From Deinococcus metalli (lineage in GTDB: Bacteria > Deinococcota > Deinococci > Deinococcales > Deinococcaceae): DNA of 64,000 nt. The DNA lies in assembly GCF_014201805.1 (NCBI RefSeq), contig NZ_JACHFK010000001.1:930001-994000 (forward strand). Direction: 5' to 3'. Made by a program: the position numbers and the translations under genes. This document shows positions 19,432 through 29,901 of the stretch, piece after piece. A model generated the notes under the pieces. The model was not told the origin of the DNA. It ran no database searches and saw only the letters and a list, made by a program, of their open reading frames with translations. The stretch's first letter is position 1. Each line of letters starts with the position of its first letter.

Positions 19432-19484
19432 CGGTGGACATGGCGTTGGAGGGTCGAAAACACTCTCCAACGCCATGTCCACCG
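19432..19484. repeat. Perfect 20-bp inverted repeat
   Basis: CGGTGGACATGGCGTTGGAG (19432-19451) and its exact complement at 19465-19484 are separated by 13 nt. The repeat begins 13 nt after the regulator stop codon and has no T-tract, so it is a poor intrinsic terminator. It may be a small non-coding repeat or the remnant of a mobile element. The remaining 90 nt up to the next gene contain nothing recognised. Confidence 0.8.
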
Positions 19485-19577
19485 CTGTCGGTCGTGGTGA
19501 CTCTCTTCGAAGGGCACCAGCCCACCCGCCCGGATCACGCGAGGATTCAGGCCCTCACTTGATCGGGTGACTGCAGT

Positions 19578-20573
19578 TCAGCGGTTCACGGCGCTCATGT
19601 CCGGGTAGCGGTCGCCGGTCGCGGCGCCGCGCGGGAAGGCCGCGTCGATGCGCGCGAGGTCGTCCGCGTCCAGATGCACGTCCAGCGCCCCGACGTTCTC
19701 CTCGAGGTACGCCACGCGCTTGGTGCCAGGGATCGGCACGAGGTCGTCGCCCTGCGCGAGCACCCACGCCAGGGCGAGCTGGCCGGGGGTGCAGCCCTTC
19801 TCGGCCGCAATCGTTTCGACCTGCCGCACCAGATCGAGATTCTTCTGGAAGGCCTCGCCCTGGAAGCGGGGGTTGTGGCGCCGGAAGTCGTCCGGCGCGA
19901 AGTCCTCGGGGCTGGTGATCTGCCCGGTCAGGAAGCCGCGGCCGAGCGGGCTGTACGGCACAAACCCGATGCCCAGGTCGCGGCAGGTCTGGAGCACGTC
20001 GTCCTCGGGGTCACGGGTCCACAGCGAGTACTCGCTCTGCACCGCCGTGATGGGGTGTACGGCGTGCGCGCGGCGCAGCGTGTCGGCGCTCACCTCGCTC
20101 AGCCCGATGGCCCGCACCACGCCCGCCTGCACCAGCTCGGCCATGGCTCCGACGGTGTCCTCGATGGGTGTGGCCGGATCGACGCGGTGGAGGTAATACA
20201 GGTCCACGTGGTCGGTCTTCAGGCGGCCCAGGCTGGCCTCGACGGCGCGCTTCACGTAGCCGGGCGTGCCGTCGATGCGGCGTCCGCCCGGCGCGGACGG
20301 GTCGAAGACGATGCCGAACTTCGTGGCGAGCACCACGCGGTCCCGCTTGCCCTGCAGCCACCCCCCGAGCAGTTCCTCGTTGGTGTGCGGACCGTACATG
20401 TCGGCCGTGTCGTAGAACGTCACGCCGAGATCCAGCGCGCGGTCGAGGGTCCGCAGGTTCTCGTCCTGGTCGCGCGGGCCATAGAAGGCGCTCATGCCCA
20501 TGCAGCCGAGGCCGAGGGCCGAAACGGTCAGGTCACGCAGGCGGCGGGTGGGGAGGCTGGTCGTGGGGGTCAT
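19578..20573 (-). CDS. Aldo/keto reductase
   Basis: NADPH-dependent oxidoreductase of the AKR superfamily. The 331-residue product has the family signature Leu-Gly-Leu-Gly-Cys-Met-Gly-Met-Ser near residue 20. The tetrad Asp and Tyr lie in Tyr-Asp-Thr-Ala-Asp-Met-Tyr-Gly, Lys in Ala-Thr-Lys-Phe-Gly, and His in Tyr-Tyr-Leu-His-Arg-Val-Asp. Ile-Pro-Gly-Thr-Lys near residue 283 binds the cofactor phosphate. AAGGAG is 6 nt upstream of the ATG at 20573; a longer frame upstream is rejected. The natural substrate cannot be told from sequence; a general aldehyde reductase role is likely. Confidence 0.92.
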   Translation of the reverse strand: MTPTTSLPTRRLRDLTVSALGLGCMGMSAFYGPRDQDENLRTLDRALDLGVTFYDTADMYGPHTNEELLGGWLQGKRDRVVLATKFGIVFDPSAPGGRRIDGTPGYVKRAVEASLGRLKTDHVDLYYLHRVDPATPIEDTVGAMAELVQAGVVRAIGLSEVSADTLRRAHAVHPITAVQSEYSLWTRDPEDDVLQTCRDLGIGFVPYSPLGRGFLTGQITSPEDFAPDDFRRHNPRFQGEAFQKNLDLVRQVETIAAEKGCTPGQLALAWVLAQGDDLVPIPGTKRVAYLEENVGALDVHLDADDLARIDAAFPRGAATGDRYPDMSAVNR

Positions 20574-20687
20574 CGGGAACTCCTTGCAGGGGCGAGTACG
20601 GAGCGGGGCCAGATGCGCCGTAGGGCACCGTACTCCACGGCGGGTCCGCGGCGCCACCGTCCCCACGCCCTGCGGGCCGATCGTGGG

Positions 20688-20693
20688 TACACT
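20688..20693 (+). promoter_or_regulatory. -10 box of leaderless type
   Basis: TACACT, 5 nt before the ATG at 20699. Confidence 0.45.
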
Positions 20694-20698
20694 CGGGC

Positions 20699-21433
20699 AT
20701 GCGGCTCGCGGTCTTCGGGGATATCCACGGAAACCTTCCGGCGCTGAGCGCGGCCCTGAACGACATGCGTATCCAGGGAGCGGACGCGCTGGTCTGCGTG
20801 GGTGACGTCGCGGCGGACGGCCCATGGCCCGGCGAGTGCGTGCGGCGCGTGGCGCAGCTCGGCTGCCCGGTCGTGCGCGGCAACGCGGACCGCATGCTGC
20901 TGGAACCGCCCGTTCCCTTCGAGTCGCGCGGCCTGCCGAACGAGCGCGAGATGCACGACATCGGCGCGTGGAGTGCCGACCAGCTGACGTCGGCGGACCG
21001 CGCGCTGCTGGAGACGTACCAGCCCACCGTGGACCTTGGGGACGTCCTGTGCTTCCACGGTAGTCCCGCCCGCGACAGCGAGGTGATCGGGGCGCACACC
21101 CCCGCCGCCCGGCTGGACGAACTGCGCCGCGAGTTCGGCACGCAGGCCGTATGGGTGGGCGGGCACACGCACACGGCCCTGGCCCGCGAGCTGGACGGCT
21201 GGCAGCTGCTCAACCCGGGCAGCGTGGGCCTGCCCTTCGAGAAGCGCGGCGACACCTACGTCAACCTCGCCCACGCCGAGTACGTGCTGCTGGACGACGA
21301 CGGCGGCCGCTGGACACCGGTCTTCCGGCGCGTGCCGTACGACGTCGAGGACATCCGGCGCGGCGTGCTCGCCAGCGGCATGCCGCACGCCCGCTGGGCC
21401 GCCTCCGAGTGGGTGGCTGGTCATTCCGGATGA
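20699..21433 (+). CDS. Metallophosphoesterase (YfcE/MJ0936-type)
   Basis: The 244-residue calcineurin-fold phosphoesterase has the metal motifs Gly-Asp-Ile-His-Gly-Asn (residues 7-12), Val-Gly-Asp-Val-Ala, Arg-Gly-Asn-Ala-Asp, and the C-terminal His in Gly-Gly-His-Thr-His. Asn-Pro-Gly-Ser-Val-Gly is typical of the YfcE/MJ0936 group, which hydrolyses phosphodiesters. The gene is followed by a PAP2 phosphatase 36 nt downstream on the same strand, with which it may be cotranscribed. Substrate unknown. Confidence 0.88.
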   Translation: MRLAVFGDIHGNLPALSAALNDMRIQGADALVCVGDVAADGPWPGECVRRVAQLGCPVVRGNADRMLLEPPVPFESRGLPNEREMHDIGAWSADQLTSADRALLETYQPTVDLGDVLCFHGSPARDSEVIGAHTPAARLDELRREFGTQAVWVGGHTHTALARELDGWQLLNPGSVGLPFEKRGDTYVNLAHAEYVLLDDDGGRWTPVFRRVPYDVEDIRRGVLASGMPHARWAASEWVAGHSG

Positions 21434-21469
21434 CGCGGCCGGCCGTTCCACGCGGAACACTGGAGCACC

Positions 21470-22027
21470 ATGTCTGATTCCCTGCAACTGGCCCTGCACG
21501 CTGCCGCCACCTCGAACGCCGCCCTGCGGGGCGTGGCCGTGGCCTGCGGCACGCTCCTGCTGTTCGTGCAGGCGGCCGGCTTCGTGGCCGTGGCCCTGAC
21601 GCACCTTCAGCGCGTGGACTGGCGCGTGGCCGCGCGGATCGTCGTGTCGGGCGCGGTGGCCGTGCTGCTCACGCAGGTGCTGCTGCACACGGTCCACGAT
21701 CCCCGGCCGTACCTCGTCGAGGGCTACGCGCCGCTCGCCCACGTGTCGGCCGACAACGGCTTTCCCAGCGACCACACGCTGGTGGCCGCACTCCTGGCCG
21801 GCTGGGCCGCGTGGCTGTCCCGGCGGAGCCTCCCGGCCTTCGTGGCCGGCGTGGTCGTGATCGCCCTGGGGCGCCTTGCCATCGGTGCCCACCATACGCT
21901 GGACGTGCTGGGCAGCATGGGAATCGCCGCCGTGAGCCTGGGCGTGGCGGCCGCGCTGCCCTACCCGCCCGCGTGGACCGGCCGCCGGGTGCTGCCGGGC
22001 CGGCCGGCCGGGCACGCCGCCCGCTGA
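21470..22027 (+). CDS. PAP2-family membrane phosphatase (BcrC-like)
   Basis: The 185-residue protein has about five membrane helices and the PAP2 motifs: His-Asp-Pro-Arg-Pro-Tyr, Asn-Gly-Phe-Pro-Ser-Asp-His-Thr, and Gly-Arg-Leu-Ala-Ile-Gly-Ala-His-His-Thr-Leu-Asp. The Pro-Ser-Asp-His form of motif 2 is characteristic of BcrC/YbjG undecaprenyl-diphosphatases, which recycle the lipid carrier of cell wall synthesis. The Lys of motif 1 is not evident. TGGAGC lies 4 nt before the ATG. It converges on the next phosphoesterase with a 5-bp gap. Confidence 0.85.
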   Translation: MSDSLQLALHAAATSNAALRGVAVACGTLLLFVQAAGFVAVALTHLQRVDWRVAARIVVSGAVAVLLTQVLLHTVHDPRPYLVEGYAPLAHVSADNGFPSDHTLVAALLAGWAAWLSRRSLPAFVAGVVVIALGRLAIGAHHTLDVLGSMGIAAVSLGVAAALPYPPAWTGRRVLPGRPAGHAAR

Positions 22028-22032
22028 CGCCG

Positions 22033-22746
22033 CTAGCCCACTGCTGCGCCGGTGTCGAGCAGCAGCCGGGGCGTGAACTTCAGGACGTCCGCCGCGACCA
22101 GATGCGCGGGAATGCCGCCCACGTGGCGCATCGAGCGCTCGACCGGCACGCCGTGCAGGTGCCCGTACACGATCAGCTCGGGACGGGCCGTATCGATTAC
22201 GCGGGTGAGCGGATTGGCCGGGTAGGGAGGCGTGGCCGGGGGGTAGTGCAGCATCATCAGCAGGTGGTCGCCGGGCTGCCGCAGCCGCATGGCGGCCTGC
22301 ACGCTCAGCTCCAGGCGCTGCGCCTCACGGGCCAGCAGCCGCTCGTCCTCCGCGCCCAGCGGGTCGTGGCCGGGCGTGAGCCACCCGCGGGTGCCGCACA
22401 CCACCACGTTCCCCACCCGCACGGCGTCGTTGACCACGGCCAGCATGCCCGGCGGCAACGCCGAGCGCAGTTTGCCGGCGGTGGGCCACCAGTAGTCGTG
22501 GTTGCCGCGCAGCAGCACCTTCGTGCCGGGCAGCGCCGCGACGGTCGCCAGGTCCTGGATCGCCTCGGGCAGCCGCATGGCCCACGACAGGTCGCCCGGC
22601 AGCAGCACCACGTCGTCATCCCGCACGGTCTCGCGCCAGCGCTCGTAGATCACGTCGGGGTGCCCGGCCCACTGCGGCCCGAACACCGTCATGGGTTTGG
22701 GCGTGACGGTGGCGAGGTGCAGGTCGGCGATGGCGTACACGCGCAT
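22033..22746 (-). CDS. Metallophosphoesterase
   Basis: The 237-residue calcineurin-like phosphoesterase has Ala-Asp-Leu-His near residue 8, [21 protein letters not shown] and Tyr-Gly-His-Leu-His-Gly. The Asn-His-Asp-Tyr-Trp-Trp version is seen in a widespread family annotated only as metallophosphoesterase. GGAGG precedes the ATG at 22746. The tRNA-Pro gene and its terminator lie directly upstream, so transcription of this gene must start between them or read through. Substrate unknown. Confidence 0.88.
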   Translation of the reverse strand: MRVYAIADLHLATVTPKPMTVFGPQWAGHPDVIYERWRETVRDDDVVLLPGDLSWAMRLPEAIQDLATVAALPGTKVLLRGNHDYWWPTAGKLRSALPPGMLAVVNDAVRVGNVVVCGTRGWLTPGHDPLGAEDERLLAREAQRLELSVQAAMRLRQPGDHLLMMLHYPPATPPYPANPLTRVIDTARPELIVYGHLHGVPVERSMRHVGGIPAHLVAADVLKFTPRLLLDTGAAVG

Positions 22747-22765
22747 GGGGCCTCCGGGCCAACAC

Positions 22766-22792
22766 AAAAAAATCCTCCCGCGTTGGGGAGGA
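22766..22792 (-). terminator. Terminator of the tRNA-Pro gene
   Basis: On the minus strand a TCCTCCC/GGGAGGA stem (22786-22792 with 22773-22779) with a 6-nt loop is followed by seven T (22766-22772). ACACAA/TTGTGT further out can extend the pairing. Confidence 0.88.
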
Positions 22793-22802
22793 CTTGTGTT
22801 CT

Positions 22803-22880
<78 letters not shown>

Positions 22881-22920
22881 AACTCCCGACCACCGCCCCG
22901 CCGGAAGCAGGGCAGGGCGT

Positions 22921-22949
22921 AGTCTACGCGGCCCCCCCGGTGCCGTCAA
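22921..22949 (-). promoter_or_regulatory. tRNA-Pro promoter
   Basis: TTGACG (22944-22949), a 17-nt spacer and TAGACT (22921-22926) on the minus strand, about 40 nt before the mature 5' end. Confidence 0.75.
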
Positions 22950-22960
22950 GCGCGGGCCGC

Positions 22961-23497
22961 TTACTCGTCCGCGTCGTCCTCCGGAGCGCCCACTTCCGCC
23001 CCGGCCGCGGCAGACACCTCACGGATGGCTGCCCAGATGGCGTCGCCGCCGAAGCCGCGCCGCGCCAGAAACGCGTAGGCGCTGGCGCGCGGATCGCGCT
23101 TGCGGGCGAGCGCCGGCCAGCGGCGTTCCAGCAGCGTGCGGGCCGACTCGGCCTCCTGATCCGGGTCGCGGGCGGCCACGGTCTCCTGAATCAGCGGTTC
23201 GGGCACGCCGCGGCGCTTGAGGGTCTGCCGGACCCGGTGCCGGCCGACCGAGGTGCGGCTTCCCTCCGCGCGGGCCACGTGCGCGTCGTCCTGATAGCCG
23301 AGTTCCTGCACGCGCGTCAGGACGGTCTGGACGAGGTCCGGGTCGTCGCTGCGCTTCTCGAGCTTGCCGCGCAGTTCCGACTCGGTCAGTGCCCGGCCGC
23401 CCAGCGCGCGGAACGCATAGGCGAGCAGGTCGTCGCGCTCCTCCTGCGGCGTGCGGCGAGGCTTCTCGGCGGGGACGTCAACACGGGAACGGCGCAC
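22961..23497 (-). CDS. recX: Regulatory protein RecX
   Basis: RecX modulates RecA filaments and, in deinococci, also represses RecA function. The 178-residue product has the family pattern of three-helix repeats: Leu-Leu-Ala-Tyr-Ala-Phe-Arg-Ala-Leu near residue 24, Ser-Glu-Ser-Glu-like Leu-Arg-Gly-Lys-Leu, Leu-Gly-Tyr-Gln-Asp-Asp near 67, and Tyr-Ala-Phe-Leu-Ala-Arg-Arg-Gly-Phe near 140. recA is not in the window. The start is a GTG at 23497; no clear ribosome binding site is seen. Acidic C-terminal tail. Confidence 0.85.
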   Translation of the reverse strand: MRRSRVDVPAEKPRRTPQEERDDLLAYAFRALGGRALTESELRGKLEKRSDDPDLVQTVLTRVQELGYQDDAHVARAEGSRTSVGRHRVRQTLKRRGVPEPLIQETVAARDPDQEAESARTLLERRWPALARKRDPRASAYAFLARRGFGGDAIWAAIREVSAAAGAEVGAPEDDADE

Positions 23498-23514
23498 GCG
23501 TTCCAGTATCGCGC

Positions 23515-23543
23515 TTGCGACTTCACGCCACTGCGGGTATCAT
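23515..23543 (+). promoter_or_regulatory. rpsT promoter
   Basis: TTGCGA (23515-23520), a 17-nt spacer and TATCAT (23538-23543). Transcription would start near 23550. Confidence 0.7.
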
Positions 23544-23548
23544 CACGA

Positions 23549-23682
23549 GGTTGCCATCCGACAGGTGGCAACCCTGCACACCGCAGGTGCGCGGAAGATC
23601 ACCTTCCGGCGCTCGCGTTTCCCCGCGTGGAAACCGCCCCACTGCCGGGACACGGCCGGTGGGAGAACCAGGAGTACACATC
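23549..23682 (+). promoter_or_regulatory. rpsT leader with hairpin
   Basis: The 5' UTR is about 130 nt. It starts with the stem GGTTGCCA/TGGCAACC (23549-23556, 23566-23573), followed by a second short stem near CTGCACACCGCAG. Such leaders often mediate feedback by S20 in other bacteria; here that is inference. Confidence 0.45.
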
Positions 23683-23958
23683 ATGGCCCTTCGTCACAAG
23701 TCCGCCCAGAAACGTCACCGCCAGAGCCTCAAGCGCCGCCTGATCAACCGCAGCCGCAAGAGCACCATCCGCACCTTCACGAAAAAGGCGCTGGAAGCCG
23801 TCACGGCCGGCGGGGACATCGCCGCCGCCCAGAGCAAGGCCGAGAGCCTGATCGACAAGGCCGCCAAGGGCAGCACCATCCACAAGAACGCCGCCGCGCG
23901 CAAGAAGAGCCGCCTGGCGAAGGCCATCAACAAGGCCAAGGCCGCCCAGCAGGCCTGA
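23683..23958 (+). CDS. rpsT: Ribosomal protein S20
   Basis: Primary 16S rRNA-binding protein of the small subunit. The 91-residue product is the expected length and composition: a Lys/Arg-rich N-terminus with [10 protein letters not shown], a long helical middle, and the [16 protein letters not shown] motif. CCAGGAG precedes the ATG at 23683. Monocistronic, between its own promoter and a strong terminator. Confidence 0.97.
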   Translation: MALRHKSAQKRHRQSLKRRLINRSRKSTIRTFTKKALEAVTAGGDIAAAQSKAESLIDKAAKGSTIHKNAAARKKSRLAKAINKAKAAQQA

Positions 23959-23974
23959 ACGTACGCTTCTAAGA

Positions 23975-24010
23975 GGGACACGGCCGCGGCGCCGTGTCCC
24001 TTCGCCGTTT
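23975..24010 (+). terminator. rpsT terminator
   Basis: A 10-bp perfect stem GGGACACGGC/GCCGTGTCCC (23975-23984, 23991-24000) followed by TTCGCCGTTT. Confidence 0.7.
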
Positions 24011-24027
24011 GGCCGGACTGCCGTGAC

Positions 24028-24393
24028 CTACTGACGGGTTTCGTTCAGGTCGAGCACGCCACTGACCTTTTTCATGTCGATTTCCAGGGTGTAGCGGCCG
24101 GGGTCGCCCGTCGCGGCCAGCTTCAGACCCCACTTGCCCTTCGGGCAGGCCTGCCCCGCCACCTGCGCGCCGTTCGGATCGAGCAGCCGCAGCGTCAGTT
24201 CGCCGGAGCGCACGGCACAGCTGCCCTCGACGCCCACGGTCTGGCCCGCCTCGTAGATCTGGTACGAGTAGTGGTTGGTGCCCGAGGCATTGAAGAGGTA
24301 CGTGGGCATCAGGGTGACGTACCCGACCCGGACGCCGAACGTGAAATACATCAGCGTCAGCACCAGGGCGAGGGCAACAGCAAGCAGCCGCAT
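24028..24393 (-). CDS. Small membrane-anchored envelope protein
   Basis: The 121-residue product has one N-terminal hydrophobic helix (about residues 3-20) and a beta-rich exterior domain with two Cys (in Gly-Ser-Cys-Ala-Val-Arg and Gln-Ala-Cys-Pro-Lys-Gly) that could form a disulfide. No family is recognised. The ATG at 24393 is preceded by TACACT at 7 nt, which sets it within a longer open frame. It lies 26 nt downstream of the MocR gene but has its own promoter. Confidence 0.65.
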   Translation of the reverse strand: MRLLAVALALVLTLMYFTFGVRVGYVTLMPTYLFNASGTNHYSYQIYEAGQTVGVEGSCAVRSGELTLRLLDPNGAQVAGQACPKGKWGLKLAATGDPGRYTLEIDMKKVSGVLDLNETRQ

Positions 24394-24400
24394 TCCGGTC

Positions 24401-24406
24401 AGTGTA
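24401..24406 (-). promoter_or_regulatory. -10 box of leaderless type
   Basis: TACACT on the minus strand, 7 nt before the ATG at 24393. Confidence 0.5.
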
Positions 24407-24418
24407 CCGTGCGCGTTC

Positions 24419-25906
24419 CTACTGCCCTCTGACACCCTGGCGCCGCCCGGCCGGTTCACGCAGGCTCCGCACACCGTGGGCAAGGCGCTGCACGCCGTCC
24501 CTGAGCGCGTCTGGGGGCAGGTGGGCGAAGGCCAGCAGCACCGCGGGCGCGCCGTCCCCCCCGCTCAGGGGGCCCAGCCGCGTCAGGGCCACTCCGTGGC
24601 GGGCGGCGGCGGCCACCAGAGCGTCCTCGCCCAGGCCGTCTGGGAGCGGCACGTACACATGCAGGCCCGCGCTGGCGGCCCGCTGCGGCCACTCCGGCAG
24701 GTGGGCGCGCAGCGCGGCGAGCAGCACCTCCTGCCGGTGGCGCAGCACGGGCCGGACCCGCCGCAGGTGCCGGGTGTACGCGCCGGACGCCAGCACGTCC
24801 CCGAGTGCCAGCGTGTCCAACGTGCCCGGTCCGCGGTCTGTGAGCGCGCGGGTGGCCGCCAGCACCCCGACCACGGCCGGCGGCGCGACCAGAAAGCCGC
24901 TGCGCGTGACGGGAGCGAGGACCTTGCTGAAACTGCCCAGCAGCACCGTCCGCTCGGGCGCGAGCCCCTGCATCACCGCCGGCGAGCGGCCGTCCAGCGA
25001 CAGGTCCGCGGCGTAGTCGTCCTCCAAGATCAGGGCGTCCACCCGCCGGGCCCAGCCCACCACGGCCTGCCGGCGCGGCGCGGGCAGCGTGGCCGTCGTG
25101 GGGTACTGGCAGCCCGGCGTCACGTAGGCCAGCGTTGCGTCCGGCGGCAGCGCGTCCGGCTGGAGGCCCGCGCCGTCCACGGGGACGGGCCACAGCGCCG
25201 CGCCGGTGGCCGCCAGCGCCGCGCGGGCACCCTCGTAGGTGGGCGATTCCACGGCGGCGGTGCGGCCGGGTTCCAGGAACACGCGCGCCAGGGCGTCCAG
25301 GGCGGCCTGCGTACCGGCCGTGAGCATCACCATGTCCGGCGTGACGCGCGCCCCGCGTTCGGCGTTCAGGTACGCGGCCAGGGCGCGCCGCGTCTCCAGT
25401 GGTCCCAGCGGATCGGCCGCGCGCCCCGCGGCCCCGCCCGCCCGGCGCGCGAGCGCCTGCGTCCACGCAGCCTCCGGGTAGAGGTCCGGCACGTCCTGGC
25501 CCACCCGGAAGTCCACGGCGTACTCGCCGGACCGCTCGCCCGGTCGGCCCTGCACCACGCGCGCCGCCCACGCGCTGAGCGGCAGCGACACTGCCGTACC
25601 CGCCGCCGGGGCCGACGCCGGCAGGCTCACGACCGTGCCGCTGCGGCCCCGCACGGTCAGGAAGCCCTCGGCCTCAAGCTGATCCAGGGCGTCCACCAGC
25701 GTGTTGCGCGACACGCCCAGCACACCTGCCAGCCGCCGGTGGCCGGGCAGGCGGGTGCCCTGCGGAATGACGCCCCGTCCCAGCAGGTCACGCAGGCTGC
25801 GGACCACGCGGGTGTGCTGCGCCTCGCCGGGATGGGCGTCGAGCAGCCGCAGGGCACTCCAGCGGTCCTCCTCCGCGGTCAGCGGCGGAATTCCCGTTCC
25901 AGCCAC
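24419..25906 (-). CDS. MocR/PdxR-type PLP-dependent regulator
   Basis: The 495-residue product joins a GntR-type winged helix (about residues 30-95; Leu-Pro-Gly-His-Arg-Arg-Leu-Ala, then Val-Ser-Arg-Asn-Thr-Leu) to a fold-type I aminotransferase domain. The PLP lysine is Lys328 (Ser-Phe-Ser-Lys-Val-Leu-Ala-Pro) and the pyridine-binding Asp lies in Leu-Glu-Asp-Asp-Tyr. Such proteins use PLP or an amino acid adduct as effector, often to control vitamin B6 or amino acid genes; no such gene is adjacent. The GTG start at 25906 overlaps the upstream gene by 28 nt; another start in the first 25 codons is possible. Confidence 0.9.
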   Translation of the reverse strand: MAGTGIPPLTAEEDRWSALRLLDAHPGEAQHTRVVRSLRDLLGRGVIPQGTRLPGHRRLAGVLGVSRNTLVDALDQLEAEGFLTVRGRSGTVVSLPASAPAAGTAVSLPLSAWAARVVQGRPGERSGEYAVDFRVGQDVPDLYPEAAWTQALARRAGGAAGRAADPLGPLETRRALAAYLNAERGARVTPDMVMLTAGTQAALDALARVFLEPGRTAAVESPTYEGARAALAATGAALWPVPVDGAGLQPDALPPDATLAYVTPGCQYPTTATLPAPRRQAVVGWARRVDALILEDDYAADLSLDGRSPAVMQGLAPERTVLLGSFSKVLAPVTRSGFLVAPPAVVGVLAATRALTDRGPGTLDTLALGDVLASGAYTRHLRRVRPVLRHRQEVLLAALRAHLPEWPQRAASAGLHVYVPLPDGLGEDALVAAAARHGVALTRLGPLSGGDGAPAVLLAFAHLPPDALRDGVQRLAHGVRSLREPAGRRQGVRGQ

Positions 25907-26190
25907 GCGCGCTGCCCGCCCTCGGCCTCCAGCGCCTGCCCGGCCAGCGTCAGGTACCGGTCACGCGCCGCCTGCGCCTGGGCCGGCGTCAGGCCGTGGG
26001 CGGCCGGGTCGGCCAGCAGGTCCATCAGGAAGGGATAGACGGGCCGGTGCCCGAGCGGCGCGCCGTTCACGGTGATGTCGGCCGGCCACTTCAGCAGCCA
26101 GTCCAGGGCATACGGGCCGGGCTCCAGCACGCAGCCCCCGGGGTACGGCACGCGCGGTGGAGCGGGAAAGGTCACGGCTTCGGCGGTCAT
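25879..26190 (-). CDS. Small protein of unknown function
   Basis: The 103-residue product is Pro- and Leu-rich in its first half ([11 protein letters not shown]) and helical and charged in the second, with no signal peptide or recognised domain. Its end overlaps the MocR start by 28 nt, so the two are probably one operon. TACACT on the minus strand at 26222-26227 would give a leader of about 25 nt. Confidence 0.55.
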   Translation of the reverse strand: MTAEAVTFPAPPRVPYPGGCVLEPGPYALDWLLKWPADITVNGAPLGHRPVYPFLMDLLADPAAHGLTPAQAQAARDRYLTLAGQALEAEGGQRAWLEREFRR

Positions 26191-26247
26191 GGACCCAGGA
26201 TGCACCCTGGAGCGCGCCGGCAGTGTAGGCGGGCCGGCACACCCAGG

Positions 26248-27263
26248 TCAGCCGCGGTCCGCGCCCCGCCGGGTGTGCGCCGCGTACCTCTGCAGCACGT
26301 CCCACCCCTGCCCGCCCTTCATGACCTCGCGGGCCGTGTCCACGCCGTCCCGGATGGACGCCACGACGCCGGCTGTGCGCAGGGCCGCCCCGACGTTCAG
26401 CGCGACGATGTCCTGCTGGGCGGGCGTGCCGCTGCCGGTGAGCAGCGCGCGGGTGATCTCGGCGTTCTCGGCGGGTGTGCCGCCCACGATGGCCTCGCGC
26501 GGGTGGAGCGCCACGCCGGCTTCCTCGGGGTGCAGTTGCCGGTCGATGACCTCGCCGCCGCGCAGGCCCGACACGGTGTTCACGCCGGACACGCTGAACT
26601 CGTCCAGGCCGTCGCCGTACACCACCGTCGCGCCGCCCGCGCCGAGCAGGCGCAGCACCTCCGCCAGCGTGCGGGTCAGTTCCGGCTTGAACACCCCGAC
26701 CACCAGGTGCGTGGCGCCCGCCGGGTTGCTGAGCGGCCCCAGGATGTTGAACACCGTGCGCGACGCCAGATCCGAGCGCACCGCCGCCGCGTGGCGCAGC
26801 GCAGGGTGGTAGTTACGCGCGAACATGAAGCCGATCCCCAGAGTGTCCACGGCGTCCGCCACGACCTCCGGGCTGGCGTCGAGGTCCACGCCCAGGGCCT
26901 CGAGCACGTCCGCGCTGCCGGCGCGGCTGCTCGCGGCGCGGTTGCCGTGCTTGGCGACCGGCACGCCCGCCCCGGCGACCACGAAGGCGGTCGTGGTGCT
27001 GATGTTGAAGGTGTGCGCGCCGTCGCCGCCGGTGCCGACCACGTCCAGCAGCACCGGCCGGGGCCGCACCCGGACCGGCACGGCGTTCTCGCGCATCGCC
27101 TGCGCGAAGCCCGCGATCTCCTCCGGGGTCTCGCCGCGCACGCGCAGGGCGGCCAGCGCCGCCGAGAGCCGGACGGCACTCATCTCGCCGGTCATCACCT
27201 CGCGCATGAACGCGGTGGCGTCGGCCTGCGAGAGCTGCTCGCCGTTCATCAGCCGGGCGTGGA

Positions 27264-27267
<4 letters not shown>
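26248..27267 (-). CDS. trpD: Anthranilate phosphoribosyltransferase
   Basis: Second step of tryptophan synthesis: anthranilate plus PRPP gives phosphoribosyl anthranilate. The 339-residue product has the PRPP-site Gly-Thr-Gly-Gly-Asp-Gly near residue 80, [21 protein letters not shown], and Asn-Ile-Leu-Gly-Pro-Leu-Ser-Asn-Pro near 175. Its ATG overlaps the trpG stop as ATGA, giving translational coupling. The frame stays open upstream inside trpG, but that part is not coding for this protein. Confidence 0.96.
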
Positions 27268-27889
<622 letters not shown>

Positions 27890-27893
<4 letters not shown>

Positions 27894-28279
27894 CGTGTCA
27901 CCTCGGGTGGGAGCGTCAGGTCGTCGCCGATGTGCCCGCGCACACTCCAGCGGGCGGGCGGCGTCTCGAGCAGGATCACGTCCAGGTCGTTGGGCGCGAC
28001 CCCGGCGTAGTCCTCCAGGGCGGCCTGGAGGGCCAGCAGGTACGCGCGCAGCGCCCTGTCCGTTCGCCCGCCCATGACGTGGATCTCCACGATCAGGTGG
28101 GCCGCGCCGCGGTCGTCCGGGTGAATGAAGTCCGCGCCGTCCAGGCCGAGGAACCGGTGGGATCGCCCGGCCTCGGGCAGCCCGAGTTCCTGCACCCCGG
28201 CGCGCTGGATGGCGTCCGAGACCTGCTGCCGGCGCACGGCGATGAACTCGGCGTGGCCGTAGATCTTGACGTGGAGCAT
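27890..28279 (-). CDS. Tautomerase-like protein inside the trp operon
   Basis: The 129-residue product resembles the larger tautomerase family: an initial Val-Lys-Ile-Tyr strand, a helix with [15 protein letters not shown] near residue 38, and a second strand-helix repeat. Active tautomerases need Pro as residue 1 after Met removal; here the second residue is Leu, so classical activity is doubtful. GGGGAGGG precedes the ATG at 28279. It sits between trpE and trpG and overlaps the trpG start by four nt. A role in tryptophan synthesis is not established. Confidence 0.65.
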
Positions 28280-28295
28280 CACTGCCCTCCCCTGC

Positions 28296-29729
<1,434 letters not shown>

Positions 29730-29750
29730 GCGGCTCCTGTGCGGCGGGGC

Positions 29751-29786
29751 AAAAGAAAACGCCCGGTGGGGTGATCCACCTGGGCG
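29751..29786 (-). terminator. trp attenuator terminator
   Basis: On the minus strand CGCCC-A-GGTGG pairs with CCACC-GGGCG (the A is bulged) across a short loop, and is followed by TTTTCTTTT (29751-29759). It lies between the leader peptide and trpE. Confidence 0.85.
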
Positions 29787-29811
29787 CGTCCATCGAGCGG
29801 TCTACAGCGCG

Positions 29812-29859
29812 TTACACCCAGGCAAAGCTGGGCCACCACCACGCGCGGCGTTCGGACAT
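29812..29859 (-). CDS. trpL: trp operon leader peptide
   Basis: A 15-residue frame reads MSERRAWWWPSFAWV and ends in TAA. It has three consecutive Trp codons and a fourth near the end, the classic sensor of charged tRNA-Trp. It lies directly ahead of the attenuator hairpin and trpE. The ATG is 6 nt after a TATGCT -10 box, so the leader mRNA itself is probably leaderless. Confidence 0.9.
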   Translation of the reverse strand: MSERRAWWWPSFAWV

Positions 29860-29865
29860 GAGCGG

Positions 29866-29894
29866 AGCATAGCGCGCCCACCCGCCGGCCTCAA
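29866..29894 (-). promoter_or_regulatory. trp operon promoter
   Basis: TTGAGG (29889-29894), a 17-nt spacer and TATGCT (29866-29871) on the minus strand; the trpL ATG begins 6 nt after the -10 box. Confidence 0.8.
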
Positions 29895-29901
29895 GGGGCG
29901 C

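Noticed and set aside
19432..19484. Inverted repeat as ends of an insertion sequence
   Set aside because: Only 13 nt lie between the arms, so there is no room for a transposase; no target duplication is evident.
22762..22799. Inverted repeat near the tRNA as an attachment site of an integrated element
   Set aside because: It is a standard U-tailed terminator directly after the tRNA; no integrase or direct repeat is nearby.
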